Positions 34,401-45,992 of a stretch of 64,000 bases of DNA are shown piece by piece. The notes beneath the pieces were generated by a model, which saw only the letters and a list, made by a program, of their open reading frames with translations, was not told where the DNA came from and did no database searches. Source of the DNA: Apoderus coryli (Eukaryota > Arthropoda > Insecta > Coleoptera > Attelabidae); NCBI GenBank assembly GCA_911728435.2, contig OU452203.1, forward strand, positions 21,640,134-21,704,133, given 5' to 3'. The first letter of the stretch is position 1; every line of letters begins with the position of its first letter. The translations under genes were made by a program, and so were the position numbers.

Positions 34401-37400
34401 AATTTACGTTTTCTTTGTTTAGTCGAATTTTTCTGCAGAGACTCTGCGATTGGTGCCATTTTATTGTTGTTGATGTTGTCCATGACATAACTCTTGTTGT
34501 TGGAGAGGATGTTGATTAAACTGTCGGGGATGTTGGCGATTTTGGGTTGTTTTCGCCGTGCATTTGGGTTTGAGTTCTTTGGACATATTCTGGAAAAAAT
34601 TAAAACATTTTTAAGTCAAAAAAATACAATGTGTTATTTTTATTTCGATTAAGAAAATATTATTGAAAGGATAATAAAATAATACAAATCCTACCCCAAG
34701 TACGGTTTAATTGAATTAAAGCTGCTATGTCCTGTTATTTTTATATTAATTGCTGTTCAGGAATTCCTTTATTTGCCAAATGGCTAACTGCAGTTGATCT
34801 GTTCGAATGATTGGATATCTTTTTACACTTAGTGTCCAAACCAATACCTTGCGCGGATGATTTGGTCCACATATCAATTGTGTTCTTTCCTACCGGTATA
34901 TTGTCAAACCATGTGTCACTTTCGGATTTCCAGAAACGATTTGGTCTCAAGAATAGGCGACTGAAAGTAATATTTTCCCCCCTTTTGGACAATAATTTAT
35001 GGAATAACCGAACAGGGCATGCACTTTCGTTTGCAATATTTGGAACAAGCCACTTACTATTTGTACAACTTTTCAATCCTCCTTGGCAAGTTTTACTGAA
35101 TATTGGATTGTACTCAATTCTGTTGGTTGGCGTTCTATCATTATTTTTCTCAATCATGAAATAATCTATAAGGCAATCAGCTGGTTCACCACCTCGCCAA
35201 GCTACCTCAACAGCTACAATATTGTAAAAAATTTTTTGTAAACGTTCTGGTGTACATTCATCCCATAATCCAATGATTCTAGCCAAATCACTTGAACTCA
35301 AATTTGATAAACTGCATTTTCGTTTGTTTGGATCCTGCTGTAATCTTTTATGTTTCGCATTTCTTGCATCTCGCGCATTTTGGAATATCACACTGGTAAA
35401 CGGGTCGAATACAATTTTGAAGTCATTGAAGTATTTTTCCTGGAGTAGCCTACTCATAGTATTCCAAATTGTTTTTACAGTTGCTTCTTTATATTCAGTT
35501 CCGTCAGCTTTTCTCATATTTACCGCATAATCTTTCAATATATTAGCCAAATTATGCAAACTCGTTTCAGCATTCAGTTCGTATTCTCTGGTCGCACAAA
35601 ACTCGAGAAATATTTTCCATACATATTTTTTTGATTTGATTGTATTTTTTGATATATTATTAGATATAATATCACTAATTGCATCGATGCAGATATTTTT
35701 CCCATCTTCCACTGATATCTTGGACTAAAACTACAACATCACCAATTTTTAACGGCACTTGATCTATTTGTCCATCTTTTTCAAACCATATCGCTTAATA
35801 GCTTACATTTGCCCCACTCTGATCTTAAATTCTTTCGCCGTTGCAGTTGATATTAGCAAACCTTCACCGCTTGATGATCCCAATAGGAAATAGTTGGGTG
35901 TTTCGCTTCAGGATCATTTGGATCAAGTCAAACTTTCGTTACATGCCTCGAATTAACCAAGTTTACAGCTTCAGCGAACAGAGTAAGTAACATTTCTTCT
36001 TTTAAGGACTGTTCATGTAGGATCTTTCCAATAATACGTTGAGTCTTTCCCAAACACCTTAAATTCTATTCCTTTGATATTTAAATCATTTTCTATACCA
36101 CTTTTCTTCATCATATCTATTGCCATCTTTAGTTCTTTAGCTGCACCTACGAAAATTCTTCTCGGTTTACCCCTTCTAGTTGTTATTTCGAGATGAATTG
36201 CATGCTCTGATAAACACGTAAACAGAACACCTCTTTGGTTTTCTTTTCTTCGTCCTACGTCAACAAATGGCTTGTGCTGTCTCTGCAGTCTACATTCAGG
36301 CTTCACTCTTGGCCTCACTCTTTCTTTTTGTAGTTTTAAGGATTATTAAACCTTCTGGTGATAGTTCTGTAGGTACTAATGTAGAATTGCTTGTCCAATT
36401 CACAATCTTGAACCCCCCAAGAGATAAAGTGACTTTCACGTTTAAGACTGCTTCAAAGCTTACTAAAACACTACACATCTGACCGTATTCCCGAGTAAAC
36501 TTACTTTACCCAATAGAACTTCATGAGTAGAGAAGATTTATACTCGTTAAATAAATATTTTACCTTTGTCGATTACTCTTCGTCTCCCAACAATGTAAAG
36601 CTTCCGCTACGCTAACATCATCTATTCGAATCTGTAGCCAATCGCGTTTGGTCAACACAGCATGCGAAATGCATGATGGTGCAAAAACGGCTGAAACGTT
36701 GCGGAAACTGTGTCGTAACGCATCGCCCATTTTGTGAATGTAGTCCCATTGTTGCTTGGTTACCGGAGCGCCAACATTATCCGCATGGATTTGCGCCTCG
36801 TCAAACAGCCATTGAAATACGAAGAGTCGAGCTGTGAATAAATGATACTTTATGAGTATGTCATCAAAAGAAATGCTGTGGGAGTATCAAACTTACATTT
36901 TAATGTTGGGTAGAGCCGGTAGCCGAAATAGCAACGCCAGGGTTCGTTAATGTATTTAGCACGACATCTGCGCGGTACTTTGCCTTGCCATAGTTCCATG
37001 CCTTTGCGAATGGCGTCTACAGCTGGTTTTACACCTTGTGTGAATGGCACCCTATCAAGAAACCTGTGAAAAGAGCGGGTTTTATTTTTGCCTGAAACTT
37101 GCACCAGTAAAATATTATTGAATTGAAACTTACCATCCTGAGTCTGTTACGCCTCTAACTTGGATTTGTTTCAGTTTCATTTCGTCATGTAAAAACTCTT
37201 GAACAAAATCCAGATTTAGCATAACGCCAGTACCGCCTGCACTGCTGCCAGTTAAGAGTAGTTCAGTGCTGTTTTCAAGGCCAAATGGTAGCAGATCGCG
37301 TACTACCTAGAAAATGTAGATTTACTTTAATATCTGTTAGGTTTTTACGTGTTACAATGCAATGCTTAACATCGTCATTATGGGTGCTATGTGCTGAAGC

Positions 37401-38263
37401 TTCGTCAAACAAGGATTACGCTTCTAAATCAAATCAAATTTGAAAATTTACCTGTAATACAATAGAGGATCCCATGAAGCTAAATTTGCCAACTTTGTCA
37501 GATTTTTTGGAGCCACTCCAAGAGTCGCTGGAACAGTATGGGATGAACACGTGATTAGCATTGTGCCAGAATGGATTGTCTTCGATATTTGGCGACAAAA
37601 TTCCAGCAACTGTGTAAAGAATTGTTTGTCAGCTTGATTAGCATACAGAAAATGTCAAATACTGCTTACCGTCACGAGTTTCTGGCCATTTTGATGAAGT
37701 CATAAAGTGTCGATTCTTTATCCATCGATTGCGACAGCTATGGTGGTCATAGCAATACCAACCACCTTCGAGGAAGATGATCCATTTTTTGCTAGTATGT
37801 GATTTTCTTAGATAAAACCTGGAAGGAAAAAATGGTATTGTTATGGATAGTTTCTTAGGTCTTGATTATGTCCTGTCTGATGCCAAACCAAGGTCCCAAA
37901 AAATTAAAATCTGGTTCCCTAATAATGGGGTCGTGATATTTACGCAGGACAATTATAGTTTTTCAGGAATACGTTGGAAAGCTTTTTGATGGTTTAGAGT
38001 TTGACTTACCCAGCTTGCGAGCCGTCATTGCATGTGATGGATCTGTCGGATAGAAAAACCTTTTTTAAAGCCTTAACTTCACTGCTAGTAGACGTCGTTG
38101 TTGAGTTATTGGAATTTTGCGATGTTTTCTGAATGCTGTTTGTAAAAATTGGAAGATCTGCATAAGCTGCAGTTTGTTGGTACGTGAGAAAACATGTTAC
38201 TAGTATCTGGAAGAAAAAGTAAAATTCCTGAAAATCTATTAGGCTCTTTGTACCTAAAAACAT
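31443..38263 (-). CDS. Notum: Notum, palmitoleoyl-protein carboxylesterase
   Basis: Secreted alpha/beta-hydrolase that removes the palmitoleate from Wnt ligands and so switches Wnt off. Eight minus-strand exons join in phase to 573 aa: 38010-38263, 37670-37818, 37452-37609, 37134-37306, 36897-37063, 36564-36831, 34251-34589, 31443-31656. Landmarks: N-terminal hydrophobic FYFFFQILVTCFLTY, SITCNDGSQAG, FLEGGWYCYDH, catalytic Ser in GSSAGG (exon 4), Asp in VTDSGWF, CYFGYRLYPTLK, catalytic His in CISHAVL, and the C-terminal CTWPQCNHSCPKL followed by GEEMEFIELLKSFGLDMQSV. Exon 7 inserts ~110 residues rich in Lys/Arg (KQRKRKLRKNRRNNK, KKRKRGRNNNG) before that C-terminal motif. The start at 38263 is the first ATG but a first exon further upstream is possible, since TTTTTCTTCCAG at 38205-38216 could be an acceptor. 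Confidence 0.95.
31827..33830 (+). mobile_element. 5'-truncated non-LTR retrotransposon in Notum intron 7, antisense
   Basis: The plus strand carries RT motifs in order: ARVIPIYKYKG, SNYRPISILPIFSKI, QYGFRNKRSTT, SFYDLTKAFDCVSH, GVPHGSVLGP, then in another frame LIYVNDLYKF, LFADNTTSL, FLGVHLDPKLTWESH and a C-terminal domain to about 33665. A one-base deletion near 32810 breaks the frame relative to the copy at 44575-45560, and the catalytic FADD is FADN here. It ends in ATAAATATATCTATCTATC, a TATC-type tail. The endonuclease domain is missing. The clade is probably Jockey/CR1-like. It is dead and reads opposite to Notum. Confidence 0.85.
34690..35715 (-). pseudogene. Crypton-type tyrosine recombinase remnant in Notum intron 6
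   Basis: A 323-codon minus-strand frame (35712-34741) encodes an N-terminal SAM-like part (TIKSKKYVWKIFLEFC) and a catalytic part with VEVAWRGGEPADCL (first Arg) and KISNHSNRSTAVSHLANKGI (HxxR). Just after EQQLI the frame breaks. The other frame continues ITGHSSFNSIKPYL with the expected third His and the Tyr nucleophile. This order, R...HxxR...H...Y, and the sequence style match the DUF3504 recombinases of animal Cryptons. The frameshift just before the last catalytic residues makes it probably inactive. It lies in the same orientation as Notum. Confidence 0.75.
36013..36318 (-). mobile_element. BEL/Pao-type integrase remnant
   Basis: The minus frame contains GVLFTCLSEHAIHLEIT, then RRGKPRRIF joined directly to VGAAKELKMAIDMM and IENDLNIKGIEF. 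These are pieces of the integrase core of BEL/Pao LTR retrotransposons in the right order. The segment holding the second catalytic Asp (DNGTNF type) is deleted between RRIF and VGAAK. No LTRs were recognised. It sits in the same Notum intron as the Crypton. Confidence 0.65.
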
Positions 38264-39296
38264 GGATTAAAGATATATTTTTAATATGGTTAAACAACTT
38301 AAAATAGTCTTGCAAATTTGTCGAGTTTTTGCTTTTATTTAATTGTAGAATGCCTAAGCGAAACAACTCTCTATACATCTCTCATTATATTATAGAGACG
38401 AAGTTTAGACTAGATTTTCAAACCAATCATTAAAAAGTTGTGCATCAATGCCTTCTTGGTAATCTAAATAAAGAAGAGTCTTTGAAGTTACATTTTACTC
38501 TAAACTTTTCAACGCCCTGTAGAAAAAACTCACAACAGAATAGTGATCTTTTTTGCAATATTTTGAAGCCCCATCGTTTCTGAACAACCTGTTTTTTGAT
38601 TCATACCGATATCTGTATTCTTAAAGGAACAATAATAGTTTTTTCTACAGGATGTTGAAAAGTTTAAAGTAAAATGTAACTTTTTGTTTACCCTTGTATA
38701 ACAACAAATCCGTTTGAAATGTTTGAAGTTTCGATATGAAAAAATGATGACAATAAAATGGCAATTGAGTTAAAACCAAAAACAAGTATTTAAAATAAAT
38801 CTATGAGAATATTGGATACCATCATAGATCACTTTTATCATCCATATAAATATAAATTACGTTAATCCAATACTAATACTTAAAACCTCTCAGATATTTG
38901 ACAAATGTTATAGTGTTTGTTTATTAAGCGTTTGCCTATTCTTCGAAAGCCCTTAATAATCATCTTCGTATCTTGATTAATATCCAAGATACACCCATTA
39001 ATCTTCAACGCTTATAACGAGAATGTTGCCTACCGCTGTATCTTCATTTATTATCGTTATTTTCACCGTCTTTCTTCTTTTCTTCAAACACGTGTGTATG
39101 TATGTGTGTGTGACTGTCGGCATGTTTGATCATGCCGCCAAAGGATCTGGTAGCCGAAGCGAGAAGACGTCTTCAAGTGGGGGGCGCGCGCTCAAGACAC
39201 ACCTGACTCTAATCGTTTAGAAAACAGAAATACCTAGCATGATACGGGGGCTATTACTTATGTTCGTCCGTATGGACAATTGTTGTATTTGTACAT
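38264..39296. other. Upstream of Notum; no gene seen
   Basis: This must contain the Notum 5' UTR or its first intron. A diverged inverted pair is visible: GAAGTTACATTTTACTCTAAAC near 38484 and TTTAAAGTAAAATGTAACTT near 38660 read as reverse complements, bounding ~190 bp of MITE-like sequence. A GC-richer patch at 39120-39200 (CCGAAGCGAGAAGACGTC, GGGGGGCGCGCGCTC) has no supported reading frame. Confidence 0.4.
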
Positions 39297-40185
39297 CTTA
39301 GTTTAGGACTTCGAATCTATTCGATTTTGAAGCATTTTTTGCTGGGACTTCAAATCTGTTGGATTTTTGAAGCATTTTCCCCCTTCAATTGCATCATGTA
39401 TTTGCCGATTTTTCATTTATTTCTAGAATTAGTTTAGACCTCGAATCTGTTGGATTTTGAAGCATTTTTCCCTTTCAATTGTATCATCTATTTGCCGATT
39501 TTTCAGTTATTTCTAGAATTAGTTTAAGACTACGAATCTGTTGGATTTTTGAAGCATTTTTCCCTTACAGTTGCATCATGTATTTGCCGCGTTTTCATTT
39601 ATTTCTAGAATTAGTTTAGACTTCGAATCTGTTGGATTTTGAAGCATTTTTCCCTTTCAATTGCATCATGTATTTGCCGATTTTTCATTTATTTCTAGAA
39701 TTAGTTTAGGACTACGAATCTGTTGGATTTTGGAAGCATTTTTCCCTTTCATTGCATCATGTATTTGCCGGGTTCTCATTTATTTCTAGAATTAATTTAG
39801 GACTTCGAATCTGTTGGATTTTGAAGCATTTTTCCCTTTCAATTGCATCATGTATTTGCCGAGTTTTCATTTATTTCTAGAATTAGTTTAGACTTCGAAT
39901 CTGTTGGATTTTGAAGCATTTTTCCCTTTCAATTGCATCATGTATTTGCCGATTTTTCATTTATTTCTAGAATTAGTTTAAGACTACGAATCTGTTGGAT
40001 TTTTGAAGCATTTTTCCCTTTCATTGCATCATGTATTTGCCGGGTTCTCATTTATTTCTAGAATTAGTTTAGGACTTCGAATCTGTTGGATTTTGAAGCA
40101 TTTTTCCCTTTCAATTGCATCATCTATTTGCCGATTTTTCAGTTATTTCTAGAATTAGTTTAGGACTACGAATCTGTTGGATTTT
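39297..40185. repeat. ~90-bp satellite array, about 10 copies
   Basis: Units begin AGAATTAGTTTAGGACTTCG and run through TCTGTTGGATTTTGAAGC and TTGCATCATGTATTTGCCG. Unit starts fall near 39431, 39521, 39613, 39703, 39794, 39884, 39974, 40065 and 40155, i.e. periods of 90-92 bp. Copies are about 90 percent alike by eye. The first one or two copies (39300-39430) are more diverged and internally deleted. There is no reading frame across units. Confidence 0.9.
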
Positions 40186-42039
40186 TTTGTTGTTTATTTT
40201 TTTCTGGCATTGTTAAAAAATATGTCACATTACACGTATTTTATAGCTTGGACTTTGCCATCGTATTCTTCCCTTATTTCAGCATGTCTTCCAGTCTTGG
40301 GGTTCTTAGGTACTACTGATCCCCTTCCCCTAAACCTGTCATGCAAACCAGTGAAAGTGCTATGAGCAAAAGGTCTCCTATTCCTAATTAGCAGTTGCCC
40401 CTTAAATGTGACGCCTATGGATTTAATATGTGGCGAATAAGCACGGGGACACCCTGTATATTATACGTTTAAATTTACACTAAGTATAATAATTATTTAC
40501 ACACCATAAAATGTGTATGAAACTTTCCATTTCGAATGCCATTAGACGTATTCCCTTTCCAAGTTTCGGCGCTGCAATCCATTATCTTCAGATACACCAC
40601 GTACGATAATTATATCATTATAGTGTATTTGGTGGGGGGCGGTATGTTTTGTAGGCCACAAAAGCGAGTTTGCGGCGCTCTTTGATAATAAGGAAGTGCC
40701 TTCTGCATTAAACTAAGTAGGTATAATACGCTGAGTGCCTTTTTCCCCTTTGCGTCGGATTTCCATCAAAAGAAATGCCGACAAAAGCGGTCTTTTATTA
40801 TGATTTTGTTGTTGGACGTTTGTAAAGTAATATATGTCGGGTCGATTTCAATTTAGAATTGATTGCAATTAAAATTAATTAATATAAGTAGGTATTTTAA
40901 TCGAAATTTGATTGGGATGATAGTGATTTAAAGATTATATTTTTCTTTAAAATTAAATGTGGTGGAATCCCGAAAATAGCCAAGTTACCTAACTACTCAT
41001 TAACAACTTCGTGAAAACGCTTATGACAGAGAAGGATACAGTTCTGTAAAGAGCTGACTAGAAAAATAACAGATTATCTAAATTTGTTAAAAACTATTTG
41101 CTTTCGCGATGAATACAATAATCATACTTTCAGTTAAAGTGAAAACTAGTTATACTTCTCTTCATTTTTGGCTGATGATTAGCGAATAATGAACATAGAC
41201 TGATGTGTGTCATAACGTAATTTTATCGTGGTCATTTTTGAGGTTAAATGATTAATTTTTAATGCATTCGTTAGACTCTAGCATCAAAGACCGTAGAACC
41301 TATCTTTACTGACCTACTCGCGTATGTCGTTTGGCATGCAGATAGCCCTTCATCATATCAATGTCCAGCCTAAATTTCCCGACCCTATCAGGCGCGAAAC
41401 AGATTTCGTGGCTCTAACATTTTTTAAGAAATCGGTGTATAAACATTACTTTTGTGCCGCGGATAGAAAATACGTAAGTCAATACAAATATTCAAATAAG
41501 AAATCATTAAGTAAATATGAAGTGTTCTTAAGTATGTTGGCTACTGTATGTCAACAAAAATCTTATATTTAATTTATTTATTGTAAGTAAACATGTTTAT
41601 TTAACGCATAGGTAGTGCGGAGTAGTTATTATTGCTTAGAAGAAATATTTTCAGGAATATGTTTCAATAAAATAGAGTGATAATTCCTCAAAAGGTGGTC
41701 ATTTTCAGCAATTTGTTTAATTTTCATAATTGTTTAACAATTAACTATTGATATTTTGTTGATAGAGCTCGAGGATCTCCCAATTAGTTCAAATTTTTGA
41801 CGAATAATGACCTTCGTGGTTTTCAAAATTTTAATAAATAAAAGCACTTTTTGACAACAAAATAAAACATGTTTCTCTAATAATAAGAGACTTTGTTGTG
41901 GACATCGTATAGAGAGGAAGAAAATTATTTAAAATGTTTATAGTTTAATGAATTATACGGGATAGAATGTAAGAAATTGTTTTTAGCTTCATAACATTGA
42001 ATTTTAACGAAACTGGGATTTTTGTTTTGGGACTATAGT
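40186..42039. other. Intergenic, nothing coding supported
   Basis: A GGGGACACCCTGTATATT motif lies at 40445. The region includes a frame of 82 codons at 41324-41572 (MSFGMQIALHHIN...), which has no recognised domain, no good flanking splice sites and unremarkable composition, so I do not call it a gene. The rest is AT-rich. Confidence 0.35.
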
Positions 42040-42530
42040 GGTTAGTGACACATTTTATACCCCTATTTTTTACGCCACTGGAATAAATATATTTTTTTAT
42101 TTTTTCTTAAATCCCTGTTCATTTTTGCTTAAAAAAGTAATAACTTTTTATGGGTCTAAAGTGAACGGTTTTGAGGGAATTTGACTCTAAACAAAAGTCT
42201 GCAAGTTTCTATACTAACTTTACTTGCAGACTTTTGTTTAGTGGCAAATTCCTGCAAAACTGTTCACGTTAGACCCATAAAAAGTTATTATTTTTTTAAG
42301 CAAAAATGAACAGGGAATTAAGAAAAAATATATTTATTCCAGTGGCGTAAAAAATAGGGGGATAAAAAGTCTCACTAACCCCTTTAGCATGCCGCTGGTT
42401 AATTTTTTAAAAATATAGTTTATGTCAAAATATGAGTTTTTTAAAGAACAAATCAGTCACTAAATTTGAAAAAAAGAGTTTTTGAATTATGGCAAATTTT
42501 TCGATTTTAAATTTGAACTTTTGACAGCCT
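42040..42530. repeat. Head-to-head pair of the ~322-bp repeat
   Basis: 42040-42205 is a reverse-oriented partial copy of the repeat at 8190-9475. 42220-42530 is a forward copy (CAGTGGCGTAAAAAATAGGG at 42341, GCATGCCGCTGG at 42387). The junction CAAAAGTCTGCAAGTTTCTA...ACTTGCAGACTTTTG is an inverted repeat, so the pair could form a hairpin. Confidence 0.75.
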
Positions 42531-44097
42531 GTAAGCCCTTTAAGGGTATATATCCCTATATCAAAATACATGAATTAGCAAGAGCTTTCTGTGATACAGC
42601 GTTGTCGGTCGAATTTACAAGAAAATATAAAAATATACGGGGTGTTCCATAAGTAAAAAAATAATAATTGTTACAGCAAATTGACGAATAGCCCTGTATA
42701 GAAACAAGTCAGATCAGCTTCTTCTATATAAAAAAGTGCTAAGAAAAAGTTTTTCCGGAAACGAATTATATATGTAGAAAAACAAAAAAATTATAGACCG
42801 AAAACGAAATCAATCAAAATCGGCGAACAGAGCCAAAATGTTTTTCATGAAATTTGAGCCTGGAGGACGCATGTCACTTTTTCGGTATCTGTGATAGAAA
42901 CATGAATTCCCATAAGAAATCCTCCAGACCCTGTACACCCACTAAGTTTTAAAAAAATATCTAATGTAATTTAAAAGTTATTCGAAAAGAAAAACAATTT
43001 TTCAAAATAAACTTTCAACATCCTGTATCTTGAAAATTAGGTGCACATTTCCGGAGGAATGTCCTTAAGTCTTAAAATCATGCACAGATTAATATCCTTC
43101 AATATTGACATTCAACTAGAAAACACCCCGGATATTTGCTCCAACAAGTCATTGAATTGGTTTTTAGCTTTTACCAAATTATAAATTACCTGCCCTTTAA
43201 ATTGTCACTGAATTAAATTCAGTATAAAATTATATTTATAATATTTACAACAAATAAATCTAGTTATTAATCGTCAAACTATTACCATGCAAGTTTAAAA
43301 ATTACCTAAGTAATGATCAAACAGTTAAGAAATCTACTTACTAAATACTACACAACTTAACCATAAAAATTATATACTAAACAGTACTTACAATGTATGA
43401 ATATCCACAAAATAACATTATTAACGAAATACTATTAAATAATAATTAAAACAACAATTAAACAATAACACAAAAAAAAATAAAAAACACGAATATATTT
43501 TTTTTTTGTTAACTCACTTAAAATTAAAAAAAAAATTATTTTGTCATTGATTGATGGTCATTAACTAATAATTTGTTATAGTTTGGTATTATTTTTGTAT
43601 ATTTGTTATTGTTTAATGCACGTTAACATAATTTCACGATATATTTCGTGCTCACAAATGTCTTAAAGCCCGCGTGGTGTTCAAGTTGCTCTATCATCCT
43701 TTACTGGTTTGAAATTCTTGATTATTTCTTCGTTGTTGTTATTTTGGTTCGCATTTCGGTACCGCCGCGCCATTTGCTCCTTTAACTCGCCGATATGGGG
43801 TTACGCTAGTACTACTCATTCTCTACGAGGCGATGTCACAAAGTCATTTCTCATTTTAAACCAGAAAATTGTTGGCGCTGTATCAGGAAATTACTCTGAG
43901 CACATTACGTAGCCAAAGTAAAAATATTTTGTGGATTTAATTGTAGGCGAGAATCTAGTTTAGTTGGTCACCGCTGCTGCTGTCAAAATGGCTGATGAAT
44001 GAAAATTTCTTAGCAGTTCTAGACTTACTGTTGCGTCTTTGCTCGGTTTGGATTTAGTTTGTCGATTGCTGTCCACTCAGCTGACGTATCCACGGAT
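42531..44097. other. Intergenic; AT-rich, with a GC-richer island at 43660-44090
   Basis: Mostly AT-rich with ACGGGGTGTTCCATAAG near 42638, another ACACCCTGT-family end. 43660-44090 has several CpG-containing words (GGTACCGCCGCGCC, CGAGGCGATG, GGTCACCGCTGCTGCTG) and a palindrome CGATATATTTCG at 43638. It may be a promoter or 5' exon, possibly for Notum, but no splice-linked exon is proven. The frame 43709-43912 is not convincing. Confidence 0.3.
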
Positions 44098-44572
44098 AGA
44101 GTTTGGAAGAGGAAAAACTTTTTTATTTGTCGATTTAGAAGAAAAAGTCATTCTTTATAAAAACGTCTGCTTGTGTCGAAACTACAATTTCAAATGCCAA
44201 ATTTACAATTACTATACAGGGTATATCAAAAATAACATTTTTAATGATTTTGATTTTTTTGTTTTTTTTTAATTTTATGAAAATATTTTCAAAACCGTGA
44301 CTTATTACACCAATTGTGCAAAAAACACTAATAAACTTTTTTCTCAAAGTGGTTAATTTCATAGCTACTATGAAAATAATAAAATTAAAAAAAAAACAAG
44401 GAAATCAAAATCATTAAAAATGTTATTTTTGATATAGCCTGTATAGTAATCGAAAATTTCGTACTCGAAATTGTAGTTTTGACACAAGCAGACGGTTTTA
44501 TAAATAATGACTTTTTCTTCTAAATCTACAAATAAAAACGTTTTTGCTCTTCCAAACTATCCGTCGACACAT
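44098..44572. mobile_element. Foldback (long inverted repeat) element I
   Basis: The left arm (GTTTGGAAGAGGAAAAAC at 44101 through TATACAGGGTATATCAAAAA near 44213 to about 44290) and the right arm (about 44395 to CTCTTCCAAACT at 44558) are reverse complements over roughly 170-190 bp. They are separated by a ~100-bp AT-rich spacer. There is no reading frame of its own. A second such element lies at 45563-45992. Confidence 0.8.
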
Positions 44573-45560
44573 TGATAGATAGATAGATATATTTATTCAC
44601 CATCTTATGTTACGTAACATGTCTAGTACGTCAAAAAAGAACAAAAATTAATCAATCAAAGTTACAGCAACAAAGAAAGGCTTACAAACAAATTAAAATA
44701 GCAACAACATAAAACAAACTAAAATCTAGAAAAATCTTACAATATCGCTTCTGAAATAGTCCTCAAAGGTATAAAAAGCTTGAGATATCAAAAATGATTT
44801 AATACTTTTGTTAAACTGGACTTCACCAAGGTTCTCAATAGGCGGTGAAATTCAGGCAATATGTCATGGCGATTTCGCGTACCATAATTATGCATATCAG
44901 AGTGAAGAGTGAAATGCGAGGCATTGGTTCGAATGTAGCCAAGACAGTTTAAGATGTACAAGGAAGGCAAAGTAAGTAGTCCGAGTTCAACAAAATACTT
45001 TTTACAGCAGTCACGCCAACCGAGCCCCAACATTGTACGTAAACATCTCCTCTGTAGCTAGAAGATTTTCATTGCATGGGAACTATGTCCCCAGTTCAAA
45101 ATACCATACGACATACGGGAAACAAAATAACCATGATATACCTTCAACAGACTGGCGATTGAAACACTCTGCGCAAGCCTTCTGATGAGATATATGACCC
45201 TGGACAGCGAGCACCCAAGTTCACGAACATGACTCTCCCAGGTTAATTTAGGATCAAGATGAACCCCAAGGAACTTCACGCGAACATCGCCCTGAAGATC
45301 GATAAGCGCAGAACGCAATGTAAAGTTCATGCTCTGAGTTTTAGTCTGATTCAAGCTCAGTTCATTTGCCAGAAACCAATTGCCTATGTCAGTCTCAACA
45401 GCATTAACCAACTCCCCTAAAGGGTTGTTTGGTCGATATCTAATCAGACTAGTTGTGTCGTCAGCAAAGAGGATTATATTTGACTCTTCTTGAAATTTGT
45501 ATAAATCATTTACGTATATTAAAGACAATAAAGGTCCCAAAACCGACCCCTGGGGCACAT
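44573..45560 (-). mobile_element. 5'-truncated non-LTR retrotransposon, second copy
   Basis: Minus-strand copy of the element at 31827-33830. It begins abruptly at the PQGSVLGP RT motif (45558) and keeps LIYVNDLYKF, intact LFADDTTSL, FLGVHLDPKLTWESH and the C-terminal domain. It ends with the same GATAGATAGATAGATATATTTATTCACC tail, here read on plus at 44575-44602. A stop separates the two frames near 45060, and a small deletion near 44830 removes part of the C-terminal domain relative to the other copy. It is dead because it lacks most of the RT palm and the endonuclease. Confidence 0.85.
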
Positions 45561-45562
45561 AG

Positions 45563-45992
45563 AGAGTTTGAAAGAAGAAAAACTTTTTTATTTGTAGATT
45601 TAGAAGAAAAAGTCATTCTTTATAAAAACGTCTACTTGTGTCAAAACTACAAATTCAAAGGCCAAATTTACGATTACTATACAGGGTATATCAAAAATAA
45701 TATTTTTAATGATTTTGATTTTCTTGTTTTTTTTTATTTTATTAAAAAACTTTATTAGTGTTTTTTGCACAATTGGTGTAATAAATCACGGTTTTGAAAA
45801 TATTTTCATAAAATTAAAAAAAAACAAAAAAATCAAAATCATTAAAAATTGTCATTTTTGATATACCCTGTATAGTAATCGTAAATTTGGTCTTTAAAAT
45901 TGTAGTTTCGACACAAGCAGACGTTTTTATAAAGAATGACTTTTTCTTCTAAATCGACAAATAAAAAAGTTTTTCCTCTTCCAAACTTTATC
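45563..45992. mobile_element. Foldback (long inverted repeat) element II
   Basis: Left arm from GAGTTTGAAAGAAGAAAAAC (45563) to about 45740, right arm from about 45815 to CTCTTCCAAACTT (45990), reverse complements of each other. It is the same family and same arm sequence as element I. The left end abuts the truncated 5' end of the LINE within a few bases. Confidence 0.8.

Noticed and set aside
39297..40185. CRISPR-like regular repeats
   Set aside because: Units are contiguous with no unique spacers, and the genome is plainly that of an animal, so this is satellite DNA.
41324..41572. 82-codon frame MSFGMQIALHHIN...
   Set aside because: No recognised domain, no splice context and no contrast in composition with its flanks.
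43709..43912. 67-codon frame with a hydrophobic start
   Set aside because: The hydrophobic start resembles a signal peptide, but the rest lacks any pattern and the frame is short for an AT-rich genome.
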